Below are positions 9,516 to 21,200 of a stretch of DNA of 23,910 nucleotides, in pieces. The stretch covers positions 1 through 23,910 of the forward strand of contig AJWJ01000366.1 of assembly GCA_000277445.1 (NCBI GenBank). The letters are read 5' to 3'. Each line of letters begins with the position of its first letter. The first letter of the stretch is position 1. The notes under the pieces are model-generated. The model saw nothing but the letters and a program-made list of their open reading frames with translations, had not been told where the DNA came from and searched no databases. Source of the DNA: Polysphondylium violaceum (lineage: Eukaryota; Evosea; Eumycetozoa; Dictyosteliales; Dictyosteliaceae). The translations under genes and the position numbers were made by a program.

Positions 9516-12500
9516 CTAATTTAATGATGATTTATACAAAGAATACAAAATGGTTGCAATTGACCAGGCTTGAGAATCACAACTAAATCTACAATGAGCA
9601 CCTTCACGATTGGTTAGCTCTGGAATGGATTCATAATCAGAATGGGTTATTTGCTCTTTATGTTTGAGTAAAAGACTCTCAATGGTAAAGTTCTTTATGG
9701 TGTTGGATGCAAACTTTTTGAATGTTAATTGAGCCTCTAAAAAGAATCCATAGACCCAAACCCACTCTGGACCATTGTGGTAATTGAATCCTCTGGCGGT
9801 TGGTTTGTAGGTTGAATCTACAGAGTTGTCATAGTTTCCATGATAGTGGGCATCGTTTGGATCAAGAGTCTTCATGCCCAATGGACCGGCAAGATGTGAT
9901 TGAATTTGATCCAAACATCTGGCAGCGTGTTCTGCGTTGAATAGAGCAGGGGCAAATGCCATGGCCACACAAATGTTGGGTCTGAATTGGTAGTCTGAAA
10001 AGACAAATTTGCTGCCCAACACATCTTTGTAAATGTTTCTACGTCTCACATATTCATGGTTGATATTGTACTTTTTGTCGTCTGATGGCGATGGGATAAA
10101 GTAGTATTTCTCAAAATTGTTTTTGATCAATTCAGCCCATGATTGATAAGTGAGTGGTGAGCCATTGAATTGGACAGAGTTGGTCTTGAATTTCTTGGAG
10201 GCGCTCAATTGATTGACCCAATCAAGAGTAGAGTACAACATGGCAGTGATTTCAATGGGTGCTCCGTCACGGGGAGTGGCAGGGAAACCATGGCTGCCAG
10301 CTTTCATAGACTCACCCATTTTATCCATCCATGTGCCTGCATTCAATTCATTGCCGCCATAGATGAAACCATTGTCTTTGTTGAGTGTGATGTCAATATT
10401 GAATCCCTCGTCTCTCATACGATCATCGATTTCACGACCTGCGTTGGGTTCTCTGAAATGGATTCCGCTGGCGTGGGCTTGAAGAATCTCTTGAATCATT
10501 TCCTCAATGGTAGAGTATGGACTATCTTTGGATGGTGGGAAGAGTCTAAACACTTTGGACGATAAAAAGGCTGCTTTGTCTTTGTCGTCTTTGATTGCGC
10601 TATAAGTGTCTTGAATACTCTTGAGATACCACCAAGTAGCGTCTCTAGCATTGTATCTAGCCTTGGCACCACGATCCAAAAGATTTGGAATGAGACCAAA
10701 TCTAAGACAAGAACCAAAACCAACGATTAGATTCTTGGCCTCTTGGATTCTACCGGGAACCAATAAAATACCACGAAGAGAGATAAAGGTATCTCTGCCC
10801 CATGATCTCATGTAACCTGTAGAGAAATGAGGGAATCCAGCAGCCATGGATGCCTCTCTATCCTCAACACCCTCTAAAACATTTGGATTGGAAATCAATG
10901 GAGTAGAGATACCATAGAATTGAATCGAGGTAATGGCCATTGCATGAACAAACCAATTGCCATTTTGTACAAATTCTGGCATCATAGAGATGGCTTTCTC
11001 GAGGGTACAACGATAGGCTGTGATTAAAACCTTGTAGAAATACATTGGAATCAAATGTCTTGGAAGAGATTTAACAATATTGAATGATGAGTTGAGCCAT
11101 TGTTGAATTTTGGCAAGGTGTGGACGTTGATTTAAACGATTGACGATATAATCCATGGCCCAATTACCATTTCTAAGATTGCTATTCAATGGATGACCCA
11201 AATCATTGTATTCAACAATTCTCTTTAATAAATGAGTGAATCCAGTTAAACCACAGAATGGCATGTTTCCCATGTTGTCGAGGGAATAGGAAGAGTTACC
11301 AGTGGCCTCTCTTTCTTCATCATTGGTTCTAAATAAAAGATAATTCAAATCAATGAAATTGATATTGTCGAGACAACTGATAATTGAATCTTGATCGTTG
11401 ACCAAAGATTCAATGGCTTTCATAGAGGTGACAGATTCTTTTGGTATCTCACCACGGAATAAAAGAATGGAACCGCTTGGGAAATTGAATAGATTCAAAC
11501 GAAGTGGATGGTCATTGGTGTATTCATTGTCAACTCTACACATGGTGTTCAATACCTTTTCACCATACAAAATCTCTGTGTCGACGGGGAAACCGGTAAG
11601 AGTTTCTTGATTGGGTTTGAAACTCTCGCCATGGACATAGGTGATTCTGGCACCAAACATAAACTCACTGATCTTGCATGGAACTGATATGCTGACAGAT
11701 TGAGTTTCATAAGGAACTGGATTAAAGGCAGTGTGTGCAACCATAAATATTGATTGCTTTAGTTTTGGAGAGTATCTTTGAATAAAGATAATATTGTTAT
11801 CACGATGAACATGGACTTGATTATAGCCATTTAATGCCAACTCTAGATGGAGTTTGTTTAAGAGGGTTCTAATGGGAAAGATGCCAGAGTTGAGATTTAA
11901 ATTCTTTTGATAGACTCTGGTCTCATTGACGAGATCAATGGTTTTGGGGAATATTTCATCATAGCCACGAGTACTACCAATAGCAGAGGCTGTCATTGCG
12001 ACAACGGCTGCATTTGGTACTGTATCAAAAACAGTTCTCTTTTGATAGGGGGTTTCATTATCATGGGTACAATCCATAAAGAGAGCGGGTGGAAGAGATG
12101 GTTTCACGCCCTTGGTGTTGTATGGTTGAGGATTGGTTCCCGATGGATACTTGGATTGGAAACCAACCTCTTCAATCGAGCCAATAGATTGACCACCATA
12201 ACGATGAGTAACACGACCAAGTTCACCACTGTCATAGCAAACCATGGCCTCTCTGATCAAAGAATTGATGCCCAATCTCTTGACAAACACATTATCAATC
12301 TCTTCGGAACCGGTAAATAACTCACAGGTGACATAGATATTTGGACGAACTTGACGAGCATGATCCAAAAGATATTGAGCCACTTGAATGGGTGTAGAGT
12401 GACAATTGTCAATTCTAATGGCGTGGAATATTTTAGCCATCTTCTGAGTGTAAGTCTTCATATGTTCCCAAAGCCAAGGATTGTCGGCTGGACTATTTCC

Positions 12501-14268
12501 ATATCTCATCTTTACACAATCACCCCAAATAATAACATCTCTACGTAGATAGGCTCTCGAGTCTTTGCTGGCAAAATCAACAGTTGGATTGTGATTAAAG
12601 ACCCAACCATTGTTGGCAAGAGGGATCTCTCTGATGGATCCATTGGCCTCCCTAAATTGAATCCAGGTAAAGTAAGAGTTTAACAATGGTTTTGATTTTG
12701 AAATTGCACCGAGCTTGGGACCGTGGAGGGCTACTCTTTCATACTTTATTCGCTCGCTAATGTTTTTCAAAATGGCTTCAATGTCAGAGTCGTACAATTT
12801 GTAGAGATTCAAATTTACAACATTCAAAATGTCTTGATACTTGGAAACCTGTTCCTCTTGGGTGAGATTCTCAAATGTTGCAGAGTTGTCTAGTATTTTA
12901 AATACAACGCTCTCATCAATGTGAAGAGAGAAACGTTCATGTGCTTGGTCACGAATAGTACCTTTTTTGAGAATTTGATTAATAATCTCTTGTCGCTCGC
13001 TAGCTGGATTGCAAATTCCCTTGAGAAAAGTTGGTGAAAAAGTACTCGAGGCAATGTGATTCTCTTTTACACGGCTCGAGGCATAAAATTGGGTTTTGAA
13101 TGTCTCCACCTCTCTGTCAACGTCCAAAACATAGTATTCCCAAAGTTTGATTGGTTTGATTGCTTTCTCATTGATGTCTGAAATGATTTGATCCAATTCC
13201 TCAATGTTGACCACCTCTTTTCCATACATTTGGGCGCCATAGTTCATCAAAGCACTATCAAGGACGACGGCTGGTTTGAGGTGAGAAGAGTTGTCTGTAT
13301 TGTAACCAGCTTCTGGATGTTCATTTAACCATTTGGAATTGTGAGCAGTGTGATTCCATACCAAATCAATCATTGATAGAATATTGTATTTTGTTTCAGA
13401 TTGATCAATAAATTCCTTGAGTTTGTTTAGTTTGGTTTGTTCATCTTGGACACTGGGAAATATCTTTGATGATATTGATTGTTGATCAAAAATACTATAA
13501 GAGGAACCAGAGGCGCCAACCTCTTGAACTGGAGTATAATGAATCATATTGTAACCCAATTTTGAGGCAGCCTCTATATGATTCTCCCAATCTGATAATG
13601 GACCCAAACACTTTGTTAAAAATGTTTGTAAAATAATGCCATCATTTGGTATATTTATTTGATTGACTTTGAGTAATGGATTAATTTGAAATGTTCCCAA
13701 TGTTCCCTTGACTCTGACATTTTCGACATCATCTTGCCATTCAACATAATAGTCAAAACAACCATATCTCTTTAAATTCAATTCAAATATAATATCATTT
13801 GATCCATCATTTTTAGTATTATTTCTATATATAAAAGAGAGAGACAACCCATTAATATTAGATATATATACGACTAGATATATTTGATTATACTTACATT
13901 TGAGGTAATTTATTAAATATATTTCTATCAAATAAATCAGTGTCTTTGGATGGATAATTTGTATATATGATTGGATTGTTGCAAGATATTTTTAAACCAG
14001 ATGGAATAATGATTCTAAGATTTCCAAGTGATTCAAGAATCAAACCTTGATTATTAAAAGGTGGCTCTGATCCATTACCAATCAATGAGATTGTAAATGT
14101 TTTAATAATATTATTATCCTTGTTGTTGTTGTTGTTGTTGTTATCGTTAACCAAGTGGGAAGTAGTAGACATGTGATCTTTTAAACAAATTCTATTGTTA
14201 AAAGAATCAATAATCTTTTTATACTCCATACCACAATGATCCGATTCAGAGTTGTGTTGAGAAATCAT
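9516..14268 (-). CDS. agl: Glycogen debranching enzyme (4-alpha-glucanotransferase / amylo-1,6-glucosidase), 2 exons
   Basis: The exons are 14268-13898 and 13824-9516 (1559 aa; human AGL is about 1530 aa), joined over a 73-nt intron (GTAAGT...TATATAG) in phase 2. The bifunctional enzyme removes glycogen branch points left by phosphorylase in the cytosol. The transferase (GH13-like) half shows LGPLSDWENHIEAASKLGYN, the nucleophile block IRIDNCHSTP (Asp about 596), the acid/base block CELFTGSEE (Glu about 625) and DCTHDNETP (Asp about 712). The glucosidase (GH133) half shows SWGRDTFISLRGILL, GGNELNAGTWMDKMGES (Trp1289, Asp1291), FRPNICVAMAFAPALF and the C-terminal CRFSCDSQAWSIATIL. Both sites look intact. 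The start chosen is MISQHNSESD. The longer upstream frame (MHFCIILFFF) is translated T-tract and was rejected. A short Asn run lies near residue 40. I am very sure of the family. Confidence 0.96.
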
Positions 14269-15172
14269 TATTAAAAAAAAAAAAAAAGAAATAATTTGTG
14301 TAAAAAGGGTAAAAAAAAAATAGAAAAAAATAAAAAAAAATAAAATAATGCAAAAATGCAAAAAACAGTAGTTTTAACGACTGTGCGAAATCACAGCCAG
14401 AGTTTTTAGATTATTATTCTTTGAGCTGAATTTATCACGCGTTGATTGACAGTAAGTGTTTTATATTACGACAATATATTACAACAGAAAAAACTACCAA
14501 TTATTTTTTTTTTTTACTATACACGCACAATGCATAAATAGTAGTTGTAGGATGTGATAAATAAAGAAATATGACCTCTTTTTTCTCTCTTAAGCACACC
14601 TACAATTTTGGAATTTGAAAAATAAAAAAAAAATAAAAAAAATAATAAATTTAATCATTTTTGGAAGTAGTTTTATTGGGGGATTACTTTATCACGATCA
14701 GTATTTTATATCTTCTTAGGGAAAAAGAAGAGAGAGGGGTATTTTTTTGAAATTTTTTCCCTCTCACCTCTCACCCCACCAATCATCCAAAATCGAAAAT
14801 GTAGCATATCATATGATTCATTATTATAATGATAGAATTTAGTCATATAAAAAATAAAATATAAAAATAGAATGAAAAACAATAAATGAATGGTTACCCA
14901 CATACATACACACACAATCACCACATAACCCTTTTTATCCCCTCATTGTAACCAGAGAAAAAAAGAGTAAAAAACATGTGATGTTCTTTTGGGGGGGGGG
15001 GTATGTATATTCATCATAGATATCAAGTGAAGCTAGCTTTGTAAATAAATAAGTAAATAATACTGTACGGCGTATTATTAGAGTGATTTATTTTAAATAT
15101 GATTTATTATACAAACATATATTCTGTAGTGAATTATTATATTATTATTGTTATGGTATTAGTGACTATTAT
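14269..15172. promoter_or_regulatory. Upstream region of the debranching enzyme gene
   Basis: This 904-bp gap holds the promoter of the debranching enzyme gene and the 3' UTR of the small gene. Near the start codon there are long T tracts in the minus-strand sense (about 14270-14345), as is common in dictyostelid promoters. Further upstream are a GC-richer patch near 14375-14402 (GTGCGAAATCACAGCC), a G11 run at 14991-15001, and TTTATT copies near 15087-15108 that could be the poly(A) signal of the small gene. I see no credible gene. Confidence 0.5.
14991..15001 (+). repeat. Poly-G run (11 G)
   Basis: An uninterrupted run of eleven G follows CTTTT and precedes TATG. G homopolymers of this length are rare in such an AT-rich genome. 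It could influence DNA structure or be a sequencing or assembly weak point. Confidence 0.85.
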
Positions 15173-15685
15173 TTAATTATCATCATCATCGTCATCGTCA
15201 TCTTCTGGATCAAAAATTTTTGGTGCTACATATGCTAAAGAATCTGCTAAAATAGTTCTTTCTCTGTCGTTTTGTTATAAATAATTGAAAGAGTATTAGT
15301 ATGAGGGGGAGGAATAGTAGTAATTGATAAATAGTAAATAGTGTGTGATTATACCTTGGTAAATCAGAAGTAAAGATTCTTGGTAAATAGTATTGAAGTA
15401 ATTTTACAGCGGGATGAATTTGATGTTCCTCTTGTGGCATGGTTTGAGCTGATGCGGCACATTTGCTCAAAGCCTCAAAGGAAGGTTTAGCCTTATTAAG
15501 ATCTTTGTTATTTGCGCAACTAAATTATATTGTAATTTGTTATTAATATATATGTGTGTGTGTGTGTGAAGATGATTGATTGAGTTAATTACATACTCTG
15601 CAAAGAAATTGTTTAAAGCTTCTTCGCAATGTTTTAAATTCTTTATAGTATAGATATTATTGTCATCATCATTTTGATCGGCCAT
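15173..15685 (-). CDS. Small unrecognised protein with an acidic C-terminal tail, 3 exons
   Basis: The exons are 15685-15597, 15519-15355 and 15263-15173 (114 aa). The introns are 77 nt (GTATGT...TTTAG, containing a TG repeat) and 91 nt (GTATAA...CGACAG), both phase 2. The spliced protein starts [10 protein letters not shown], has a predicted helical middle ([54 protein letters not shown]), and ends [20 protein letters not shown] followed by a Glu/Asp tail of about ten residues. There is no signal peptide or membrane segment. I do not recognise the family. The consistent phases, complex composition and short flanking distances (151 bp to the homeodomain gene) support a real gene, probably a small cytosolic or nuclear protein acting in a complex. 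The function is unknown. Confidence 0.7.
15548..15568. repeat. TG dinucleotide repeat inside an intron
   Basis: An ATATATATG stretch followed by about nine TG units lies in the first intron of the small gene. It is a simple repeat with no coding role. Confidence 0.75.
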
Positions 15686-15836
15686 TTTGATTGCTTGTTA
15701 TATAAATTGTTGATGGTGATGAACAAAATGAAAAAAAAAAAAGAAAAGGGTGAAAAAATTTTAAAAATATCTTTTTTTTTTTTTTTTTTTGAAAATAATC
15801 TTTATTTTTTCGTTGAAATGATTTTTTTATTATTTT

Positions 15837-18209
15837 TTAATTTAGTAAACTATTTATATTTGAATGATTGGAAAGGATCGAGTTGACTGGAACATTGTTT
15901 GTGAATTTGATATTTGATGAAAAGCTTGATTGATTGGAAGATTGTTGTTGTTGTGTTTGTTGTTGGTTATATGCAAAATGAGTTGGAGATTGTCTTGATT
16001 TCAAATTTGAATTTGGATTTGGAGATGGAGGAGAGTGGTTATTGTTGTTGTTATTATTAGTTAATGATGGGGATTGATTCGAATTATACATAAGACTAGA
16101 TCTATCTTGGGTTGCTGCTCTAAGGGTTTTTAATTTATCTTTGGTTCTTCTGTTATCAAGCCATCTTTGGATTCTATTTACTTTCCAGTTAATAGTGTCT
16201 GACAAGATCGCTAATTCCTCTTTGTGGTGTTTGGCATTGGAACCATAGTGATGTTGATAATAGTTTTCCAATAGGATCTTTTCCTCGGGTCTTGTGGTTT
16301 TTCTCATTCTCTTTTTTGGTGATTCATCACCCTCATCATCGTCATCATCCATATCAAGATCATCATCATTTCCGTTATTGAACCATTGAGGTGAAATGTT
16401 TTGTGATGAGGATAAAGAGGGTGTTGGTGAAATTGGCATTGGTGAAGATGGTCTATTGTTATTGTTGTTGTTATTATTATTATTATTATTATTGGAAATT
16501 GGTTTTGTTTCTCCAATTAATTTAATAATTGAAGCTGATTTGTTGTTGTTGTTATTTGAATAGTTGTTATTAAATGAACTATTTAAACTACTTGGAGTTG
16601 AATGGAATTTTGGAACTTCTCTTTCGTTTTCAAACATTTCTTCATCATCATCTTCAAGTTTTGGAAGAATATTTCTATTTGAATAAGAAATATTTTTGGC
16701 AGACATGGATAAGCTTTTGGGAGTGGTTTCATCGTCGTCAATGTTTTGATTCAAGATTTCATCAAAATTACTACTACTGTTGCTGCCACTGCTTTTCAAT
16801 GGTCTACTGGATGGACTAATGATGGGTGGGATGGCAGGAAGAGGTGATGATGAAATGCTTTTTAATTTCTTGGCTTGTTGCAAGAGGTTGGAGTGATCAT
16901 ATTCATTGTCTCTCATGTAGGGTGATGAAATCAATGGATGATTGTTGTTGTTGGTATTGTTGTGTGATTGTGAAAATACTGGAGTGCTGGATGGAGATGG
17001 GGAGGATGAAGCATAAAAACTTGTGGTTGTCATGGATTGAGTGGTTGGAGAGTTTAGCATCAAGTTTGTGAAACCATTTTTCTTTAATTCTTCTTGAATC
17101 ATTTTTTGTTCGTGTCTTCTCTTTCTTCTGCTTCTCTTGTTGAGAGCAGTGTGTTCGTATGGGTCGTGCATTTGTTTTAAACCATAGTAGCCTTTTCTTC
17201 CATTTTCCAATGCACTCTCTTGTTGAAACATTTCAAAGTATTGTGGATGAGATAATGTCATATTTACAGTTTGTCTCCAGATAGAGGTTCTCTTTCTCAT
17301 ACAAATGGTTTCGTAGTGAGAGTCGATAAAGGTGCAAATATCTTTTTTGATGTGAAAGTATTTAACCTCTGGTTTGGACAATGTAAGACAATACAAAGCA
17401 ATGTAGCAAATATCGGCCCAAGTAGGTGCAGAGGTAAAAAAGGAAGGTGGTGGACCATAGCTACAAATACAGCAATGAGAGTATGTGCATGCTTTGGGAA
17501 CATGTTGATTTTGATGGAATACACCGGTGCTGGTTTGTGGACTATTTAAAAGATTGTTGGTGTTGTTTGAACCAAATTTATAGTTTTTAGGAGAGTTGAT
17601 TGATAGGGTTGAAAATGTACCATTGTTTCCAATATCAGATTCTTCTTCATCATCCATGTCACTTAATTCTTCACCAGAGCTGGGGGAACTTACAGAGGGA
17701 GCTTCAGCGGCATCATCGGGATGAATAGGTGAACTTGCTGATGAGTTTCTATCAAAACTATTATGTAAACTTTTTGAAACATTATTATTGTTGTTATGGT
17801 GGTTGGATTTAAAATGGTTTAGATTTGGTGATGATGCTGATCTTATATCTCTTTGACTGGAACTTTCAATTCTGTTGGACAACATATTCAACATTTGATG
17901 GACAGTAAATTCATCTTCGGATTCATTGCCATTGGAATTCTTTTTTTCATCTGATTCATCATCTCCATAGGTAGAGTCATCTTCATCGTATGGACTACAA
18001 CTACTGGTGGTACTAGTGGTCAATGATTTTGGATTCATTTTTAAATTATTATTATTATTATTGTTGTTATTATTGAAACTATTAAAATTATTATTGTTAT
18101 TGTTATTACGATAATAATCTATTGCATCATCTTCATCATCTGAATACTGATTCATCAATGATGACAATTGATTTGATTTTTGTTGCTGTTGTGTTTTAAG
18201 ATCTAACAT
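15837..18209 (-). CDS. Homeodomain protein with an ASH2-like Cys-rich / winged-helix domain
   Basis: A single exon of 790 aa starts MLDLKTQQQQ after an A/T-rich leader. Residues about 241-345 contain a Cys/His cluster (C241, H245, C246, C247, C249) followed by SFFTSAPTWADICYIALYCL, YFHIKKDICTFIDSHYETI, RTSIWRQTVNMTLSHPQYF and KGYYGLK. The order of blocks matches the atypical zinc finger plus winged helix at the N-terminus of ASH2/ASH2L, a forkhead-like fold that binds DNA. A basic block (NKRSRRKRR, about 353-362) may be a nuclear signal. Residues about 632-694 are a homeodomain (MRKTTRPEEKILLENYYQ through NRIQRWLDNRRTKDK) with about four extra residues and the third helix W683-L-D-N686-R-R. 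The rest is Asn-, Ser- and acidic-rich, typical of dictyostelid transcription factors. It is probably a developmental DNA-binding regulator. An AATAAA signal (TTTATT at 15801-15806) follows the stop. Paralogue identity cannot be assigned. Confidence 0.9.
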   Translation of the reverse strand: MLDLKTQQQQKSNQLSSLMNQYSDDEDDAIDYYRNNNNNNNFNSFNNNNNNNNNNLKMNPKSLTTSTTSSCSPYDEDDSTYGDDESDEKKNSNGNESEDEFTVHQMLNMLSNRIESSSQRDIRSASSPNLNHFKSNHHNNNNNVSKSLHNSFDRNSSASSPIHPDDAAEAPSVSSPSSGEELSDMDDEEESDIGNNGTFSTLSINSPKNYKFGSNNTNNLLNSPQTSTGVFHQNQHVPKACTYSHCCICSYGPPPSFFTSAPTWADICYIALYCLTLSKPEVKYFHIKKDICTFIDSHYETICMRKRTSIWRQTVNMTLSHPQYFEMFQQESALENGRKGYYGLKQMHDPYEHTALNKRSRRKRRHEQKMIQEELKKNGFTNLMLNSPTTQSMTTTSFYASSSPSPSSTPVFSQSHNNTNNNNHPLISSPYMRDNEYDHSNLLQQAKKLKSISSSPLPAIPPIISPSSRPLKSSGSNSSSNFDEILNQNIDDDETTPKSLSMSAKNISYSNRNILPKLEDDDEEMFENEREVPKFHSTPSSLNSSFNNNYSNNNNNKSASIIKLIGETKPISNNNNNNNNNNNNNRPSSPMPISPTPSLSSSQNISPQWFNNGNDDDLDMDDDDDEGDESPKKRMRKTTRPEEKILLENYYQHHYGSNAKHHKEELAILSDTINWKVNRIQRWLDNRRTKDKLKTLRAATQDRSSLMYNSNQSPSLTNNNNNNNHSPPSPNPNSNLKSRQSPTHFAYNQQQTQQQQSSNQSSFSSNIKFTNNVPVNSILSNHSNINSLLN
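16452..16494 (-). repeat. Poly-Asn coding repeat in the homeodomain protein
   Basis: AAT/AAC triplets (ATT/GTT on the plus strand) encode about fourteen Asn in the linker before the homeodomain. Similar tracts occur near 18045-18113 at the N-terminus. They are usual in dictyostelid regulatory proteins. Confidence 0.8.
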
Positions 18210-21200
18210 CTTAATTAATTATTGTAGTATTATTTATAATGTTATATAGGTAGTATTATGATTATTTGTAATAATTGTTTTTACTTTTTACTTTATCTAT
18301 TAACAACCACCAAAAAGAATGCATATTAGTATTAAATTAATATTATTGCATATTGAAATAAATAAATGGAAGGATTATAATTTTAAAATAAAAAAATGAA
18401 AAAACATAAAAGAGGTACCCCTATCCCATGTCACCCAACGATTCCATTTTTTTTTTTTTTTTGAATACCCCATATATCAAAAACATTTATATAAATATGG
18501 AAGAAACAGGTATAAAAAATTTAAGCAAAACCACTAGTTTTGCGCAGAGTCACATATCATAAAATGAAATAAAAGTGTGTGAGTGCTAGAGTGGGAAATA
18601 AGTAGTTGAAGTGATATTGTTGGCAGCATATATTTTATAGAAAAGAGTTTTTTAAGAGGTGTGGTTGTATGCCAAAACAATTATTGTTGATTGTGGGTAT
18701 TTAATTCAATATGGAAAAAGGGGGATATGTATGTGGGAGAGTGGGATTCTACTCTATTTATATTTTTTTAAAAAATTGACGGTGATGGAAATGAAATGGA
18801 AATGCAAAAAAGAAAAAAAAAAAAAAGAAAAACTAAAAGGGTCCTAATTTACCGTTTTTAAATACTAATGAAGTAATGAAGTCGTATTGTAATCAACCAC
18901 CACTATTTAAATAAAATAGATATGTGATTGTGTTTTGTTTTTAAATAAAAAACAAATAAATGAATTTAAATGAGTTCAGAATGAACACTCTTTGAATATG
19001 TATTTTAAAATAAATAAAATGAGATCTTGTGTTTTAATTTGAATGTTTTCTTTTTTTTTCTTTTTTTTTAAAAATAAATAGAAATATTATAAAAGAGTGT
19101 GGGAGTGTGAGCGTGATATGCTTATGAAATGAGATTAAGGAAATTAAAATCCATTACAATTTCTAAATTTAAACTACGATCAAATTATATAGTCAAGTAA
19201 TAAGGATACATCGCAGCAATAATATATTTTAACAACTACTACACTATTATAAGTGGCAATAATAGTAGCAGAATGTGTAGTATAGGATATCCCTGAGGGT
19301 GGGGTAGTGTATAGTATATATCTCTTTGTGATGTTATTTGTGATGTGATATATAAAGTGAGAGGTGTGGTGGGGGTTATCTATTTTAAAAATAGACACAC
19401 ACACAAAATTCTCATGGGGTTGTTAAAAAGAAAATGCAGAGGGTGTTTAGGAAAAAAATGATACTATAATGATGATTTTGTATAATAAAAAATTTTATGT
19501 GATTAAAAAAAAAAAAGAAGTGAATTCGTTTTACCATAGAGGGAAATGAATATGAAAAAAACAGTTGAGTTGTTGCTGTTGTTGATTTTTAAAATATATT
19601 TGATATTTTGGTATGATGGTGATCACCCCCATTTTTATCCTACCTACTTATCATCCCTGATAAATTTTATTTTAAATGGGCATCAGAGAGGGGGTAAAAG
19701 ATAGTTTGATGGGATGATTTAGATTTAAATCAATTTCATTTGTATGCAAATGGGAAAAACACAAAATATAAAAAACATGAAATTTGGGGGGGCGTGTGTT
19801 AGTGTGGGGAAAGAGCTAGATTTTGGTCATTAACATCACAAAAATGGTAAGTGTGTTTAAAAAATTTAATACATATAAATAAGAATGTTATGATGACGGC
19901 GAAAACAATTATTATCAACACAACAGACACACAATACTTAGTAATTGATATTAGGGTGGTGATGGAGGGTGATTACTTTAATTAGGTGTCTAGTTTTTAA
20001 AATAAATTAAATGACCCCCAAACTTTGAGTAAAATCATAAATTAAATATATCTAATTTTAATAATCATCCTCGTATAAATTTTAACAAACCCACACAAAA
20101 ACATACTTTTAATTTGTTCTAAAATGGAAAGTAATATAATGTAAAATCATAAATTGCAAACAACTAACAGATATGTGCTGTACAGTTATTGGCGCAAAAT
20201 TAAAAATTAAAAATGATGAGATTGTTACCTTTTTTTGTTTTTTTTGTTGTTTTTTTAAAAAAAGAACTTGATAAATCTAGGGGGTTCTCTAACTACAGTT
20301 TATGACTTGAGAATACTTTAATCTTTAAATAGATCACCCACTGTGAGGGAGGGATAATAAAAAAGGAAATAGCGCGTTAAAATTAGAATGGAATTTTTTT
20401 TAAAAACCCTTTTATGATGTTGAAAGCAACACAAAAAAAAATGATGGAGTGGAATGAAATAGTTGATAACCTATTTTTAGGTTCTGTTTAAAATAGTTAC
20501 CTAACGTAGGATGGCCTTTAAATAATAAATAAATCGAGTTTTTTAAATTTGAAGGGATGGTTTTAGAGAAATGATTGGCTGATCCTACTTTGAGAATAGC
20601 ACAGTTTTAAAAGGAGCGGGTAAATAATTTTGAAAGGATGTACTTCAAAACATCAAAATGAAAAGGAACACAAATAAGTAACAAGAAAAAAAAAATTTTT
20701 TTAAGACAAATTCTGATTTTTTAAAATGTAAATTAAACAAATAATTTTAAGATTAATTAAATAAAATAATAATTATAAAAAGTGTGAATTTGACACATCA
20801 ATTAAAGAGGTGAAAAAAAATAAAAAAGAAAAAAATAAAAATAATGGGATGAATTAGTATTCGTAACAATTGTTTTCCATGGTTAAAAGATTAAAAAATG
20901 TATTGTGTGGAATTTTATATCTATTTATCCCTTATCTATTTATCTCTTACAAGAGTGTGGTGGTGAATTAAAAGATTTAATTATAGATTTTAATTTTATG
21001 GCTGTTTTGTTTTAAAGTTTTTGAAAACTTACATTAATCTATAACAAGGGAGTGGTTTACTTAAAATACCCTCTCCATACACACCCACACACAGTCTAAA
21101 AGATTAAAAATATTAAAAAAAAAAAAAAAAAAAATTTACTTAATTTGATTAGTTGTAATGGTGAAAAAAGACACAATAAAGAAAATAAAAATAGTAATAA

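Noticed and set aside
14269-14361. Hydrophobic N-terminal extension (MHFCIILFFF...) of the debranching enzyme
   Set aside because: It is a translated run of T-rich promoter DNA. The internal ATG at 14268 has an A-rich context and gives a length matching the family, so a signal peptide is not believed.
14706-14924. 72-codon minus-strand frame with aromatic-rich sequence
   Set aside because: AT-rich translation with no recognisable motif or splice context, located within an intergenic region.
19180-19404. 74-codon minus-strand frame in the gene-free region
   Set aside because: Ile/Tyr/Thr/Ser low-complexity composition, no neighbours in phase and no start context.
20186-20202. TTGGCGCAAAATT, which resembles an E2F-type site
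   Set aside because: A single short match far from any start codon, with no conservation evidence.
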